Shown: positions 15,276 to 25,527 of the stretch, one piece after another
Numbering within the stretch: the stretch's first letter is position 1
Layout: every line of letters starts with the position of its first letter
Source: Brachionus plicatilis
Taxonomy: Eukaryota > Rotifera > Eurotatoria > Ploima > Brachionidae
Direction of reading: 5' to 3'
Length of the DNA stretch: 25,953 nt
Assembly (NCBI GenBank): GCA_010279815.1
Contig: QEOQ01000457.1
Span: 17,010-42,962 of the forward strand
Notes under the pieces: generated by a model
The model's input: the letters and a program-made list of their open reading frames with translations, nothing else
Databases searched by the model: none
What the model was told of the DNA's origin: nothing
Translations under genes and position numbers: made by a program

Positions 15276-18200
15276 AAAAAACTTACAATAAAATAATTAA
15301 AAAAGTTTTATAACTTTTGTTCTAAATATCAAAAACTTGTTCTATAATTGAAAAAAAGTGAAACAAAAATTTTACATACTGCTGAAGCCTGCAAAATTCC
15401 TGTTAAAAAAATAAAAAAAATGAAGAATTTTTAAGTATCCATTTTGGTTCTATTTTCTTTGAGTTTAGTAACTTTGATTCTTTCCTTTTTAAATTTAGTG
15501 GTTCTTTCAGGTTCTTTGTGGTCCGATTATTCTGTTAGCTACTTGACTTTAATTTTTTTATTTAAAATTATATTTTTTGTTTTAAATTATTTTAAAATTA
15601 TTTTTCAAGTGTTTTGAAAAAAGGCATTTTTTTCCATGATTTTTACAAAGAAAAGAAAAGATAAAACAAATTTGTTCATTCGGTTTTAAAATTGGCAAAG
15701 ATTTTAATTTTACAAAGCTTTTGGAAAATTTTTTTATAAGACTTCCCAATTAAAAAATTTTTATTCACATCCAAATTAAAAAAAATAACTTAAAAAAATT
15801 GAATATTTCCATTCAAGTTTATACAGTTGCTTTAAGATCAAAAAGTCAATGATGAGAATTTCAAAATTTAAGCTATCAATTTTCAAAAACATTTTAACTT
15901 CTAATTTTTTTGAAATTTATCGAAATTTGAATTATTCTATTTAAATATTTTGTATTTAACTTATTTAATTTTTTCTTCCTTTAGGGAATAATTTCTTTTT
16001 CTAAATATTGTATTTTTTTGTCACCAAAAAAATTCATTTTACTAAAATATATTTACATTGATTAAAAAAAAATTTAAAAAAAACGAAAAGGAAATTTAGC
16101 ACCTGCACATGTAAAATTAATTCCATAATTTTCAGTTCAGGATGTTGAAAAATTATTTATGCAAATATATTGTAGCAGTTCGCAGTGATAATTTTACAAA
16201 ACAATTTTAGTCAAAGTCAATGACTTTTTAGATAATTTTTTAAAATTAATTTGCGTTTCACAATTTATATTTTTAAATAAAATGAAAAGAATTACTAAAA
16301 ACTGAAATTATGTTTTTTCTCATATAAAACAATTTACTTCTAATTATCAAGCAAATTAAAAAAAGTATCAAAATTTTTTTTAATTTTAAAAACCACAATA
16401 ACAATTTTTTATTTAGTAATAAATTTTAAGTCCTAAGTAAAGTTTATCTTTTACTTAGATTAAAATATTCTAAAAGTCAAATTTAATATTTTTTGCTGAT
16501 AAAAATACTAGGACTTTCTTTTTTTTTTTTTTTGGTTTTATACCCCAAACCAGCTACAGGTTAGTGTTAAATTTGCTAAAAAAAAATTCTGCAATTTTTT
16601 GCATTTTGAATGCCATTAAATCAGATAAATTTACAATTTTTAATATTTTAGATAACTTTTCTGGAATGATAAAATAAAGATTGCTTTTAATTTTTTTTTA
16701 TATTTTTTCAACTTTAACCAGTCCACATGAATTAATTTAGTTGAGAATAAAATTGTCACACTTTTTGTGTAATAAACGGGCACCAAGGGATTTATACTCG
16801 AGCAAAAAATTTGATAAATTTTTAATAATCTTTATTTAGATTAGCGACTAGTTCTAGCCGTAAATAAAACAAAAAATGGAAAAAGAAAAAAGAAAAAATT
16901 AAGTGCAAAAATATGACTTAAAAAACCATAAAATCTTAAAATCTCTTTTTTTCTTAGCTTTTTTTAACTAAATATTTGATTCAAAAAAGCTATTTTCTAA
17001 TAAAAAAAATAAAAGAAAACAAATAATTTACTATTTTTTCTTTATTATATAAATCTTATTTATTGAACAAATTTCTTTTATGAAAAAATACTTTTTTTCA
17101 AATTGCAAACATATTTGTATGCCTTCAAAACAAAATTACAATAAAATTTTAATTAATACGAAATACTAAAAAAAAAGAAAAAAAAAGAAAATTTTTAGGT
17201 GAAGTGAAAATTATTAAGCCTTGAAAAATAAAATTTAAATAAATTTACCATTTAGGATGACTAACTTGGACTAAATTAATTTGTTTCAATTACTTTGAGT
17301 CATGATTATTTTTCTTTATTTAATTTTTTGTCACAGCCTTTTTTTTATTAAATTAAAAATGCTTTTTACGTATCTGCAAATATTTAATAGAAAAATTACA
17401 ATAAAAATGTTTAATTAAATAATTTTTTTTTTAGATTTAAGTCCTATGGACAAATTAAAATATGATTTATATTTAATAAACGGTGGGAAAAATTTAATAA
17501 TAAATTATAATTGTTATTTTTAGATTTTTTTGATTATTAAATTTTTGAATGATCATATTGAGGATATTATAAAAGTCTAAATGGGAGATTATTTTCGAAC
17601 TCTATAAAGTTTTATTTTAAAGATTAAGAAGAAACAATTTTTCATGTGAATTATAAATGTTAGGCTCTTAATGATTTTCTTCTTGGAGAAAAATTCAAAA
17701 AATGTCAGTAGTTTTTTGAAAGAAAATTGAGCAGAAAAAATTTCTCAAAATTAAATTTAAAAAAATTAGAAATTAGTACGGCTTCATAAAGTCAAGTTCT
17801 TAAAAATAATGCAGCATTTAAATTTGAGACCAAGAAAAAAATTGTTTTTTTTATTTTTTTAAGATTTTTTAAGTTATAAAAACAAAAATTTAAATTATTT
17901 AAAAAAGTCTTTTTGAAACAAAATTAGTAAAAGTGAAAATGTTTAAAAAAAATCGGAAAAAGATACCTGATGAAGTGCAATAATGAAATACAAATTTTTA
18001 CACAGTTTTGAAAAATTAATGGTTAAACAAATTTTGCTCCTTTTCGTTTATTTTAGAATTTTAATCAAAAGAAAAAAATTTCATGGAATTTAAAAAATTT
18101 TTTGTTTTCATAAAATTTTTAAGATTGAGAAACATTAATTGAAGCTTCTATTGGTACAGAATTAAAACTATGAAGCCTAAATGAATTAAGATTTTCAGCT

Positions 18201-20355
18201 ATTTGATCACTTAAAAATAATTAGTCAATTCTAATAAAGATATATTCATTTTAATATTTTAATAATTTTTGATAGCTAAAATTTTATTTTTTTTCAGCGT
18301 CTTTAATAAGTGGGATAAATTTCGAGATTTAATTTAAGATTTTTGGCATCAATGATAATAAAAAAGAACAAGTGGAAAAATAATTTTAAAAAATTTTCGG
18401 AAATCTTTTTAAGACTTTTTTTTTAATTTCTCCCTGAAGGAAACCTGACATTATTAGACAAATAAAAAAAGTAGAACAAGTCAAATTTGAATTTGATCGC
18501 TTTGGTTCTTTAATTTTATTTTAAATTTAAATTTTTAATTTTTTAAAAGAATAATAAATTTGTTCAAACACCTAAGGTAACAACAAAATTGGGGATAATT
18601 TCTTATTTTTAGACCAAAAAAATCAAATTTAAAAAAAAATGATTTATACTTTTAAAATAATAAATATTTAATTAAAATTAAAAGTAATAAAATATAATTT
18701 TAAAAAATACTGCAATATACTTTGTTGCCCAAAATATAATTATTAGTTTCTTTTTTATTAGTTAATTAAACCAATAATCAATTTAAATCTAAATGATGTT
18801 TTATTTTTGTCTTATTTTTACATGAGAAAAATTGTTTTTACTAAAAAAGGTGTTTATTTTATTAAACTTTAATTTTAGTTCCTCAAAAAAGGAATCGTAT
18901 TTGAATTTCACAATATAAGAAGAAATGCGTAAGGAAAGATTTTTTAAGTAAAAAAAAAAAATTAAAATTATATGTTTTGATATTATTTTTTTTGAAAAAG
19001 GTGAGCTAGTTCACCTGGTTTAAATTTAAAAAAAAGGGAAAAAAATGACTTAATTTCCAAAATTTTTTGCAAATTCTGGATTTTTAGGCTTTAAATATAA
19101 AATTTTTGAAATTTTATCAGAGATTTTCCTTCTTATTTTTGATCATAAAAAGATAAGGAAAAGGACAGAAAAATTTTTTTCTTAAAATGACAGAAAAAAT
19201 AAGCATTGAGTTGATTGAGTCATTTGACAGAAACAAAAAGCAAAATTTGAAAATTTTAAATAAAAATTTCAAATTTTTAAAAGTGACCCTATAATGATAT
19301 CTGTTGTCTAATTTTTTTCTAAATAAAAAAATGCTTAAAGAGAAATAAAGAAATTTAAATTTAAGTTTTTTAGTTCAAAAGTTGTTGTAAAAAATCACTA
19401 AAATTTTACTTCTTTAAGAAATTGAGTTTCCATTTATTTTTTCTTATAGCAGCTTCCCAATGGATAGACCAATTGATTTGAATTTTTTAAACTTTAATCT
19501 ATAAATCACTTTGCTTTAAAAAATTATATTTAAATAAGTCTTGGATATGGTGTTTAGAACAAGCAAAATATTGAATAAAAAAAACAATTTTATTAAAACT
19601 AGAAATTTAGCTATTACTTAACTTATATTGAAATAAAACAAGTAAAACCATATTTATTTTTATATTTTTAAAAAAAATCAGAATGTAATCACACAGAGGC
19701 CTTTTACAAAATTTTGGAAAAAAATTTTCTATTTCAAGTAAAGTTTATATTTACGAATAAAATTTTCAATAATTGATTAAATAAAAATAATAAAAATTTT
19801 TGATTTTGAATTTTTAATTGAATTTTATTTTGATCAATTTTTTTTGAGATCTATTTCTTTCTGCTAGTAAATTTTTTTCTTCTGCTAGCAATTTTTTTTA
19901 ATAAAACTTTTTTTCTTAATTCATTTTGATTTAACTTAAATAAGATAATTTAACTAAATAAAAAGCTAGAATTTACTTTAAAAAAATTTGAATATTATTT
20001 TACTTAAATTTTTGATAGTTTAGCCAAATAATAAATTTTGCTTTTTCTTTACGACATATTCATTTTCAAACAAACTTTTAAGGATTATATTTATTTATTT
20101 ATTAGACCTCAATTTTTGGTCAGTATTATATTTAATTTTTGATTTGCAAACAAATCTGTGAAATGTCGATAACCTTGTGAATACTTAATATTTTCTAGAT
20201 CTGAATAAAGTTTCTGAAAGCTTATTTTCTCAGCTTTCGTTTGGTACCATTTCAGTAAAATTGATAAAAGATGGAGGGAACTAAATTTGAATTAATATGG
20301 CTCGTATTTTCGTCATCAATTTTTTTTTTTGGATCTAAAACATTTTGTATGATGA
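15276..20355. other. Five kilobases of AT-rich DNA, no gene seen
   Basis: I read this stretch on both strands and found no open frame with recognisable motifs, no RNA gene and no clear inverted or tandem repeat. CTGAAGGAAACCTG followed by an A-rich tail at about 18435-18470 may be another eroded retrotransposon 3' end. A small palindrome, AGGTGA-GCTAGT-TCACCT, lies at about 18999-19016. In the gene model this is part of the large intron. Confidence 0.5.
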
Positions 20356-20433
20356 TGATTTGTAGCTGATGATTATGATGAAACTAAAATTCCTAAAAGT
20401 AAGAGAGGAAGGCCAACAGGATCAAAAAATTAA
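20356..20433 (+). pseudogene. AT-hook-bearing transposase N-terminal relic (probable MULE)
   Basis: The open frame from 20359 to the TAA at 20431-20433 reads DDYDETKIPKSKRGRPTGSK. An acidic run is followed by KRGRPTGSK, with the RGRP core of an AT-hook. After the stop the same frame continues PKIAQDEQLKNQ, so the TAA is probably a mutated Lys codon. Acidic plus AT-hook N-termini are common in MULE transposases, and the 14590-14630 stretch of the MULE above has a similar acidic run. Only about 25 codons remain. Confidence 0.4.
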
Positions 20434-20501
20434 CCCAAAATAGCTCAAGATGAACAACTAAAAAATCAAATTTTTTTTTTTATTTTTTGCTTTCTTTTCT
20501 C

Positions 20502-21188
20502 GGGTCTTGCCCAAAATGTGAACAGAAGTTCACCAAAAAATGTGACCATGAGTATCTTGCTTAAAATGTGAACTTTATGTTCACCAAATTTCTGTTCACA
20601 AATTTTGTGACCAAAGTAGTTCACATAAAATAAAAAATGTTCACCAAATTTTTAATTTATTTTTTAATTTTTAAATTTGCAACTATTTTTTTTTATTAAG
20701 CTAAAAAATTTAATTGCTTCATTTAAAAAAATTAAATCAAAAAGCTAATTTATCAACTTTGATATCCCAAAAGATTAATTTTACAAAGAAATATAAAAAA
20801 ATGACTGAAAATATTGATTTGAAAATTTTCAAAGAAATCTCTGAAATTGTTTTGGTACACCTGTATGCACTATGGCTGCAATATCAACTTCACAAGAGAC
20901 TTTGAATGTAGTAAAAAAAGCACTAAGCAAACATGCCAATCCGGTGCCATGTGAGATTTGTGGAGAATTAATGAAAAATATTAAAAGAACAAAATTAGAT
21001 ATAGCAAAAAAACAAAAAAATTAAAAAATAATTTTTGACAATTTATTTTATTTTTTTTTATCAAAATTAACATTTAAATTAATGTTCACAAAAAAAAATT
21101 AGTTCACGAAAAATTAAATTTTTTTTTTAAAATTTACTTTGGTCACAAAATTTGGTGAACATAAAGTTCACATTTTAAGCAAGATACT
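20502..21188 (+). mobile_element. DNA element with GTTCACC-rich inverted ends
   Basis: AGTATCTTGCTTAAAATGTG at 20551 and its continuation through AACTTTATGTTCACCAAATT are repeated in inverted orientation ending at 21188, giving TIRs of about 50 bp that run to TGTGACCAAAGTA with an indel on the left side. The ends are packed with GTGAAC/GTTCAC pairs. A related degenerate copy of the terminus (TCTTGCCCAAAATGTGAAC) lies just outside the left end at 20505, suggesting a duplicated terminus. A small ORF lies inside. No confident target duplication was found, so the superfamily is unassigned. Confidence 0.65.
20801..21024 (+). pseudogene. Unrecognised ORF inside the GTTCACC element (two frames)
   Basis: An ATG at 20801 opens MTENIDLKIFKEISEIV. 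After a one-base shift near 20850 another frame gives FGTPVCTMAAISTSQETLNV and continues from the ATG at 20872 for 50 codons to TAA at 21022-21024. It contains KKALSKHANPVPCEICGELM, with a CEIC (CxxC) pair of possible zinc-binding type, then a Lys-rich end. It is not recognised as a known transposase. Its position between inverted ends suggests an element-encoded protein, shortened. Each half alone is short enough to be chance, but the second half looks protein-like. Confidence 0.35.
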
Positions 21189-21209
21189 TATTTCTTGATT
21201 TCTTTTCTC

Positions 21210-23160
21210 TATTTTCAACTTTTAAAATAAACTATTTTGTACTCTTTAAAAATATTAGATACATTTTAAGGAAATTTGATACTATATTTATATGTCATGT
21301 TAATCAACAGGCTACTTTTTATTATTATATATCATCTTATCATTAATAAACAATTAGTTATAACAATCTTTCTATTGTCCCATATTACATTAAATATATG
21401 CTAGAAGCTTATTTTTGTCTAATTGTAGCTTCAATAAAATTTTTATATCAAAACAATCATTTAGAATTTTAAAACTCAATTAATAAAATTATTTTGATAA
21501 TTTTTAAGAAATAAATACTAAAACATTCTAGGCATGTAATGTCTAATAATCTTATAATTAATAATTTAAATAATTTAGGTTTAATTCAGAATTCAAGTTC
21601 ATACTTTTTATATTCATTCATTAAAAAAAAAAATTTTTACTCCACTTAAACAAATTAAAAATTTTAAACATTAAATTCATTAGTGACAAAAAAATTTTAT
21701 TTAAATCAATTTAAAAAATTTAAACCCAACGGGTGAATACAAAGTTTCCTGACTAAGCTTCGTAGTCATTACTTCTTCATTTAAATTTTAATTTAAAATA
21801 TGAATACTGAGTTTGTTTAGTATATATAACCTGAAATGATAATTTTATTGACTTTCTGAAACTAAAAAAAATCAATCTAAGAGAAACCCTTTGAAATCGT
21901 GTGTATTTATACTATGAAAAAAATGGTGCATTAGGAAAAAAGTTTGAAAAAAAATTGCTTCCCTTCATCAAAAAGTATCATTCTTTTTCCTTTCTTCTTT
22001 AAGCCTTACATCATTACAGATCTTAAAAAAAAGAGTCAAAAGTCGGATTGAAAAAATTCAAACAAATGATATAATTGAAAAAAGTTAATAAATAAACTTT
22101 GTAAAGCTTTAAATTCTCTTTCTAAATCACTTGGCCAAAGTCATCATTTTTTAAAAATGAAGGAGTTATGACCTTATGAAAAAATTCTGAAAAACTTTTT
22201 CTTCACCCATTATTAAAGTACATTAAAAAAGAATATTTTAAAATTTTATACACGAAGAATTATTTTTTTCTCAATCATCAAAAAAAAGTATTAGATTTTA
22301 AAATTTTGTTCTCTTGATCTTAATCTTAAAATTCAATTTGCCTTATTTTCTAGATACATTAAAAAAAAATAATATTATATCGATTTCAAATTTACATTTC
22401 TTAAATTATTTCTTTTACTATAAAATGTAAAACTTTATTTTATTTTTTTGTCTAACCCAGGACTAAAGTCGTATTTGCTATTTGAGACAGCTAGACCGAA
22501 ACATATAAAAAGATAAAAAATCTTAAATAAAGAAAATAAAACATGTATAAAAATATTGATTTAATTAATGAGAAAAAAAACCTATAACCAATTTTATAAA
22601 GCGATAAAAAACATAAATTCAAAATCCAATTTTTTTAAATATGTTCAGTTTAATAAAATAGTTTTAGTTTAAAAAAACATGAATAATTTAAAATTAAAGA
22701 TAAAAAGCAAAAATTAAAATCCTTTAAATAGACGAATTAACTTTTTCACGTAAATTTACAGTAATTTAACATAAAAGTTGAAAAATTTAAAAATAAAATT
22801 AATTTTTCCAAAAAAACTTTTTCAAACTGGAGGGTTTTAACTATTTCTCTAAACCATTCTTGAATCAGATTTGTTTCATTTTAACTATTTAAGTAATTTT
22901 TAATATAATTAATGTTTTATCTCCTTTTGATTTTTTATAGTTTTGTAATAAACGTGATTTTTGTTTATTATCTTTCTGTGCATAAACGAGTATTAATTTA
23001 ATAACTCCCGCTATTGCTGTGGTTGAGAGACCAAACAATAAAAGAAGAAACTTTCTTGAGATAAATCTTTATTTGAATTAAATTGGAATCTAAAACTAAT
23101 AAATGAAAAACAAGCATTTATATATGAAAAATTATGACTAGAAAATATTAACTACTGTAA
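21210..23160. other. AT-rich DNA, no gene seen
   Basis: No supported gene. A perfect 6-bp hairpin, TGACTA-AGCTTCG-TAGTCA, lies at about 21751-21769. A slightly less AT-rich stretch at 22980-23050 (AATAACTCCCGCTATTGCTG) precedes the RT fragment and may be part of that insertion. Confidence 0.5.
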
Positions 23161-23529
23161 CTGTTGAAAATAGAAATTGTAACTGTTTATAATTCAAAAT
23201 TCAAAACAAGAAGAGTACGTGGCGATTTGATTCAAATGTTTAAGATAGTTAATGGTATAGAGATTGTGAATTTTACCAACGGGATCAATTATAGTTTAAA
23301 CACCAAGATGGATAATAGAAGATATGAGTTGAGAAGACACAGACAGAACCTTACACGAGAGCTAGTTGGGAGTTGTCTTCCTAGATTTAACTTTTTTATT
23401 AACAGGGTTGTCAATGATTGGAATAAACTACCGGAAGAAATTATCAACTCAAGGAATACAAACAGTTTCAAAGCAAAACTTGATGTTTGGATGGCGAAAC
23501 GATTTGAAGCGACTGCTATAGCTCATTAG
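23161..23529 (+). pseudogene. Non-LTR reverse transcriptase C-terminus (5'-truncated)
   Basis: The open frame of about 122 codons ending in TAG at 23527-23529 contains RRVRGDLIQMFKIVNGIE, then NRRYELRRHRQNLTRE, NFFINRVVNDWNKLPEEI and NSRNTNSFKAKLDVWM. This is the typical C-terminal end of Jockey/CR1-like RTs (RRxRGDLIxxYKI, NRVVxxWNxLPE, NSFKxxLD). There is no ATG at the expected place and the polymerase core is absent, so it is the 3' fragment of a target-primed insertion. The frame is free of stops, hence younger than the copy at 11577. A microsatellite tail follows. Confidence 0.85.
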
Positions 23530-23563
23530 AGCTCTGCTTGGTTGACTCCAAGCTGCAGTTTAC

Positions 23564-23604
23564 ACTACTACTACTACTACTAAATTTAATATGACATTAA
23601 ATTT
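23564..23604 (+). repeat. (ACT)6 tail and palindrome
   Basis: Six ACT units at 23564-23581 follow the short RT 3' UTR, like the microsatellite 3' tails of CR1/L2-type retrotransposons. A perfect 9-bp inverted repeat, AAATTTAAT (23582-23590) / ATTAAATTT (23596-23604), follows at once. Confidence 0.65.
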
Positions 23605-24229
23605 GGGTTGTAACAGTTTTATTTTTTTTCTCTCATTTTATAAGCTAAAATTAGTAAAATTGATAATATGTTTTTACCATAGGTGTGTTTTAATTGATTA
23701 ATAAAATAAAAGTTAAACGAAAATAATTTGAGTTTGATTAACTAAACCATTCTTTTATTCCCCTAGATGTTTGGTGGTTCGCACAAAAAAAAACATTTTC
23801 CAATTTTTTTATTCCGCGCACAAGAAAACAAAAAAAAATTTTTTTTTTTATTTTCTTTACTTATTCTTCAAAAACAACCCAAAATTTTAAATTTTACTAT
23901 TTTTGCTGCCACTACCACAAATGGCGTAAATATGACATGACAAAATGTGCACATAAATCAAAATAAAATTTAATTTTTATAAAATTAATCAACTAACCAA
24001 AAATTTCCTTTAAAAAAATCCGCTAAAATTTCCTCTAAAAAAACAAAGGTCCCATAATAATTTTCAAATTGTGACAAAATTTGAGGCAATAATAAATGAC
24101 TGCTGAATATCTCTATTGATAACAAGTCGAGTACTTAGTTACCATAAACAATGTGCTTGTTAACCTAAATTTGGAATTGTCTGATGGGCCATTAGTAGAA
24201 CAAGCTAACCCAAAGATGAGATTAAAAAT
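23605..24229. other. AT-rich DNA; proposed intron start at high end
   Basis: No gene is seen. It contains GCGCACAAGAAAAC followed by A- and T-runs that can fold back (about 23817-23855). On the minus strand, GTAAGC at 24235-24230 is the splice donor of the proposed exon. Confidence 0.45.
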
Positions 24230-24235
24230 GCTTAC

Positions 24236-24490
24236 TGTTGAACTTGTCGAGTCTGGGTTGGAGTGGGACTCGTTTGATGAGGCTGAGCGGGGCTTGAGGA
24301 TGGGGGCCTGGGAGGAGCAGGACGAGTTGGACTGCGTGCTGGACAATTTGGGCCCGCGCACTGCTTTCCGCGGCCTGGCACTCGGCTTATCCATGTTCTT
24401 GAGCGACGAGTTCGACAGCGAGGACGAACTCGTCGAGACTATGGGCTCTAGGATGCCTGGGTTCCTCATTAGTGCATGACTTTGTCTCAA
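24236..24490 (-). CDS. Candidate GC-rich upstream exon of minus-strand host gene
   Basis: The minus-strand open frame runs 85 codons from an in-frame TAG (24493-24491, which can serve as the AG acceptor in GAATAG) to TCAACA|GTAAGC, a strong donor, ending in phase 0. The translation includes ALMRNPGILEPIVSTSSSSL, SLKNMDKPSARPRKAVRG and APILKPRSASSNESHS. It is Ser/Pro/Arg-rich and probably disordered, with basic kinase-type sites (KPRSAS). An ATG at 24469-24467 could be the start codon if this is the first coding exon. G+C is above half, far higher than anywhere else here, with mostly G/C third positions. The function is unknown. The plus strand is also open (24153-24479) but lacks splice signals at the island edges. 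Confidence 0.5.
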
Positions 24491-24499
24491 CTATTCAAG

Positions 24500-25418
24500 C
24501 TGGAATATTTTGTCCTGAAATTTTGATTTAATTGAGTTCTAAAAAAAAAGCTGGCTAATTCAAATTTTGGCTTGTAGCGATCGTAAATGAATTCTGGCTG
24601 CTTTTTTTTTTATAGTTTTTGAAAATTTTTTGTATTCACCTTATTAAGGTAAATTCGAGTTTTTATTATTATTTTTATTTTTAGCTAATGAAATATTGAT
24701 TTCAATTTAGCAAGAAAAATAAGAGAAAATCTCAGCTAGTAGCTTGAGATTTTGATTGTATAATTTCTTAATAGCTTTAGCCCAACAAAAACAATTTGAA
24801 TTTTAAATCTTAAGATTTTAATAGAATTAGTAAACTTTCGATTAAACAGGTACAGTAAACGAAGCCGTTTGGATTAAGTTTGCATGGTAACTCGGCTCTT
24901 ACTTACAAGATTTAAATATTAGTCTTTTTTTCTTTTTCTATGTAACCTTTTAGATAATAAGTTTTATTTTGGCTCAATCTAGAACTTGTCAAATAAAATT
25001 TGTAATTAGTTTGCTCAAGATTTTTTAGAGCCTGGTTTAAAGAGCTAATTGCTTTTGTCGAGTCTTGACATCACGTTTTCAAAAAGCAGGCTGTTATTTC
25101 ACTAGCCAGTTCAATGATATTTAAAATAAAATTTTATTCAATTTTTTTTTGAATTACGCAGTTATATTTTGTAAAAAAAATTGAGCTCAATACTTATAAA
25201 TAATTAATTCAAGTAAATATTTTTTTTTGTTTTTAGTTAAAATTTTTTCTTTTAAATTGATCAATTAAAAATTTTTGATTTAATATTTATTTATTTTTAA
25301 AATGTATTTAAATGTAGCTGCTTTGGAAAAAAATTAAAAATAAAATTTTTCGTAAATGGATAAAAAATAAATACACAAACAAAGTAGATGTGAATGTTGA
25401 AAAAATTATTTTAATAAT
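24500..25418. other. AT-rich DNA, no supported gene
   Basis: A less AT-rich patch at 24847-24890 reads AAACAG|GTACAGTAAACGAAGC...TTTGCATG|GTAACT on the plus strand, like a very short exon, but no partner exon is on that strand. TTTCAGGACAAAATATTCCAG at about 24521-24501 (minus) is a further possible acceptor region upstream of the GC-rich exon. Nothing else was found. Confidence 0.45.
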
Positions 25419-25527
25419 GGGAGGTATTTAATCGATCTCTAAAATTACTTAATCGATCACTAATATTTTTCTATCTCTTATTTTACTAAATGCCTTTAAC
25501 TTATATTTATTAATCTGTCTCCTAAAT
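25419..25527 (+). repeat. Terminal inverted repeat of a second MULE copy
   Basis: Starts GGGAGGTATTTAATCGAT and matches the reverse complement of 15158-15266 with about 3 mismatches in 109 bp. It is one end of another copy of the 14456-15266 MULE family, pointing rightwards. It stops abruptly at 25527, where an hAT terminus begins, so the rest of the MULE should lie beyond the hAT insertion, outside the window. Confidence 0.88.

Noticed and set aside
20491..21209. 11-bp direct repeat TTTCTTTTCTC flanking the GTTCACC element
   Set aside because: The right copy is about 10 bp beyond the aligned terminus and the sequence is a simple pyrimidine run; suggestive but not a confirmed target duplication.
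24153..24479. 108-codon plus-strand frame across the GC-rich island
   Set aside because: Codons look acceptable, but its first 27 codons are AT-rich non-island DNA and no splice sites fit the island edges on this strand. Kept only as an alternative.
24847..24883. Plus-strand micro-exon between AAACAG and GTAACT
   Set aside because: Only 37 bp, no partner exon on that strand; splice-like ends alone are weak evidence.
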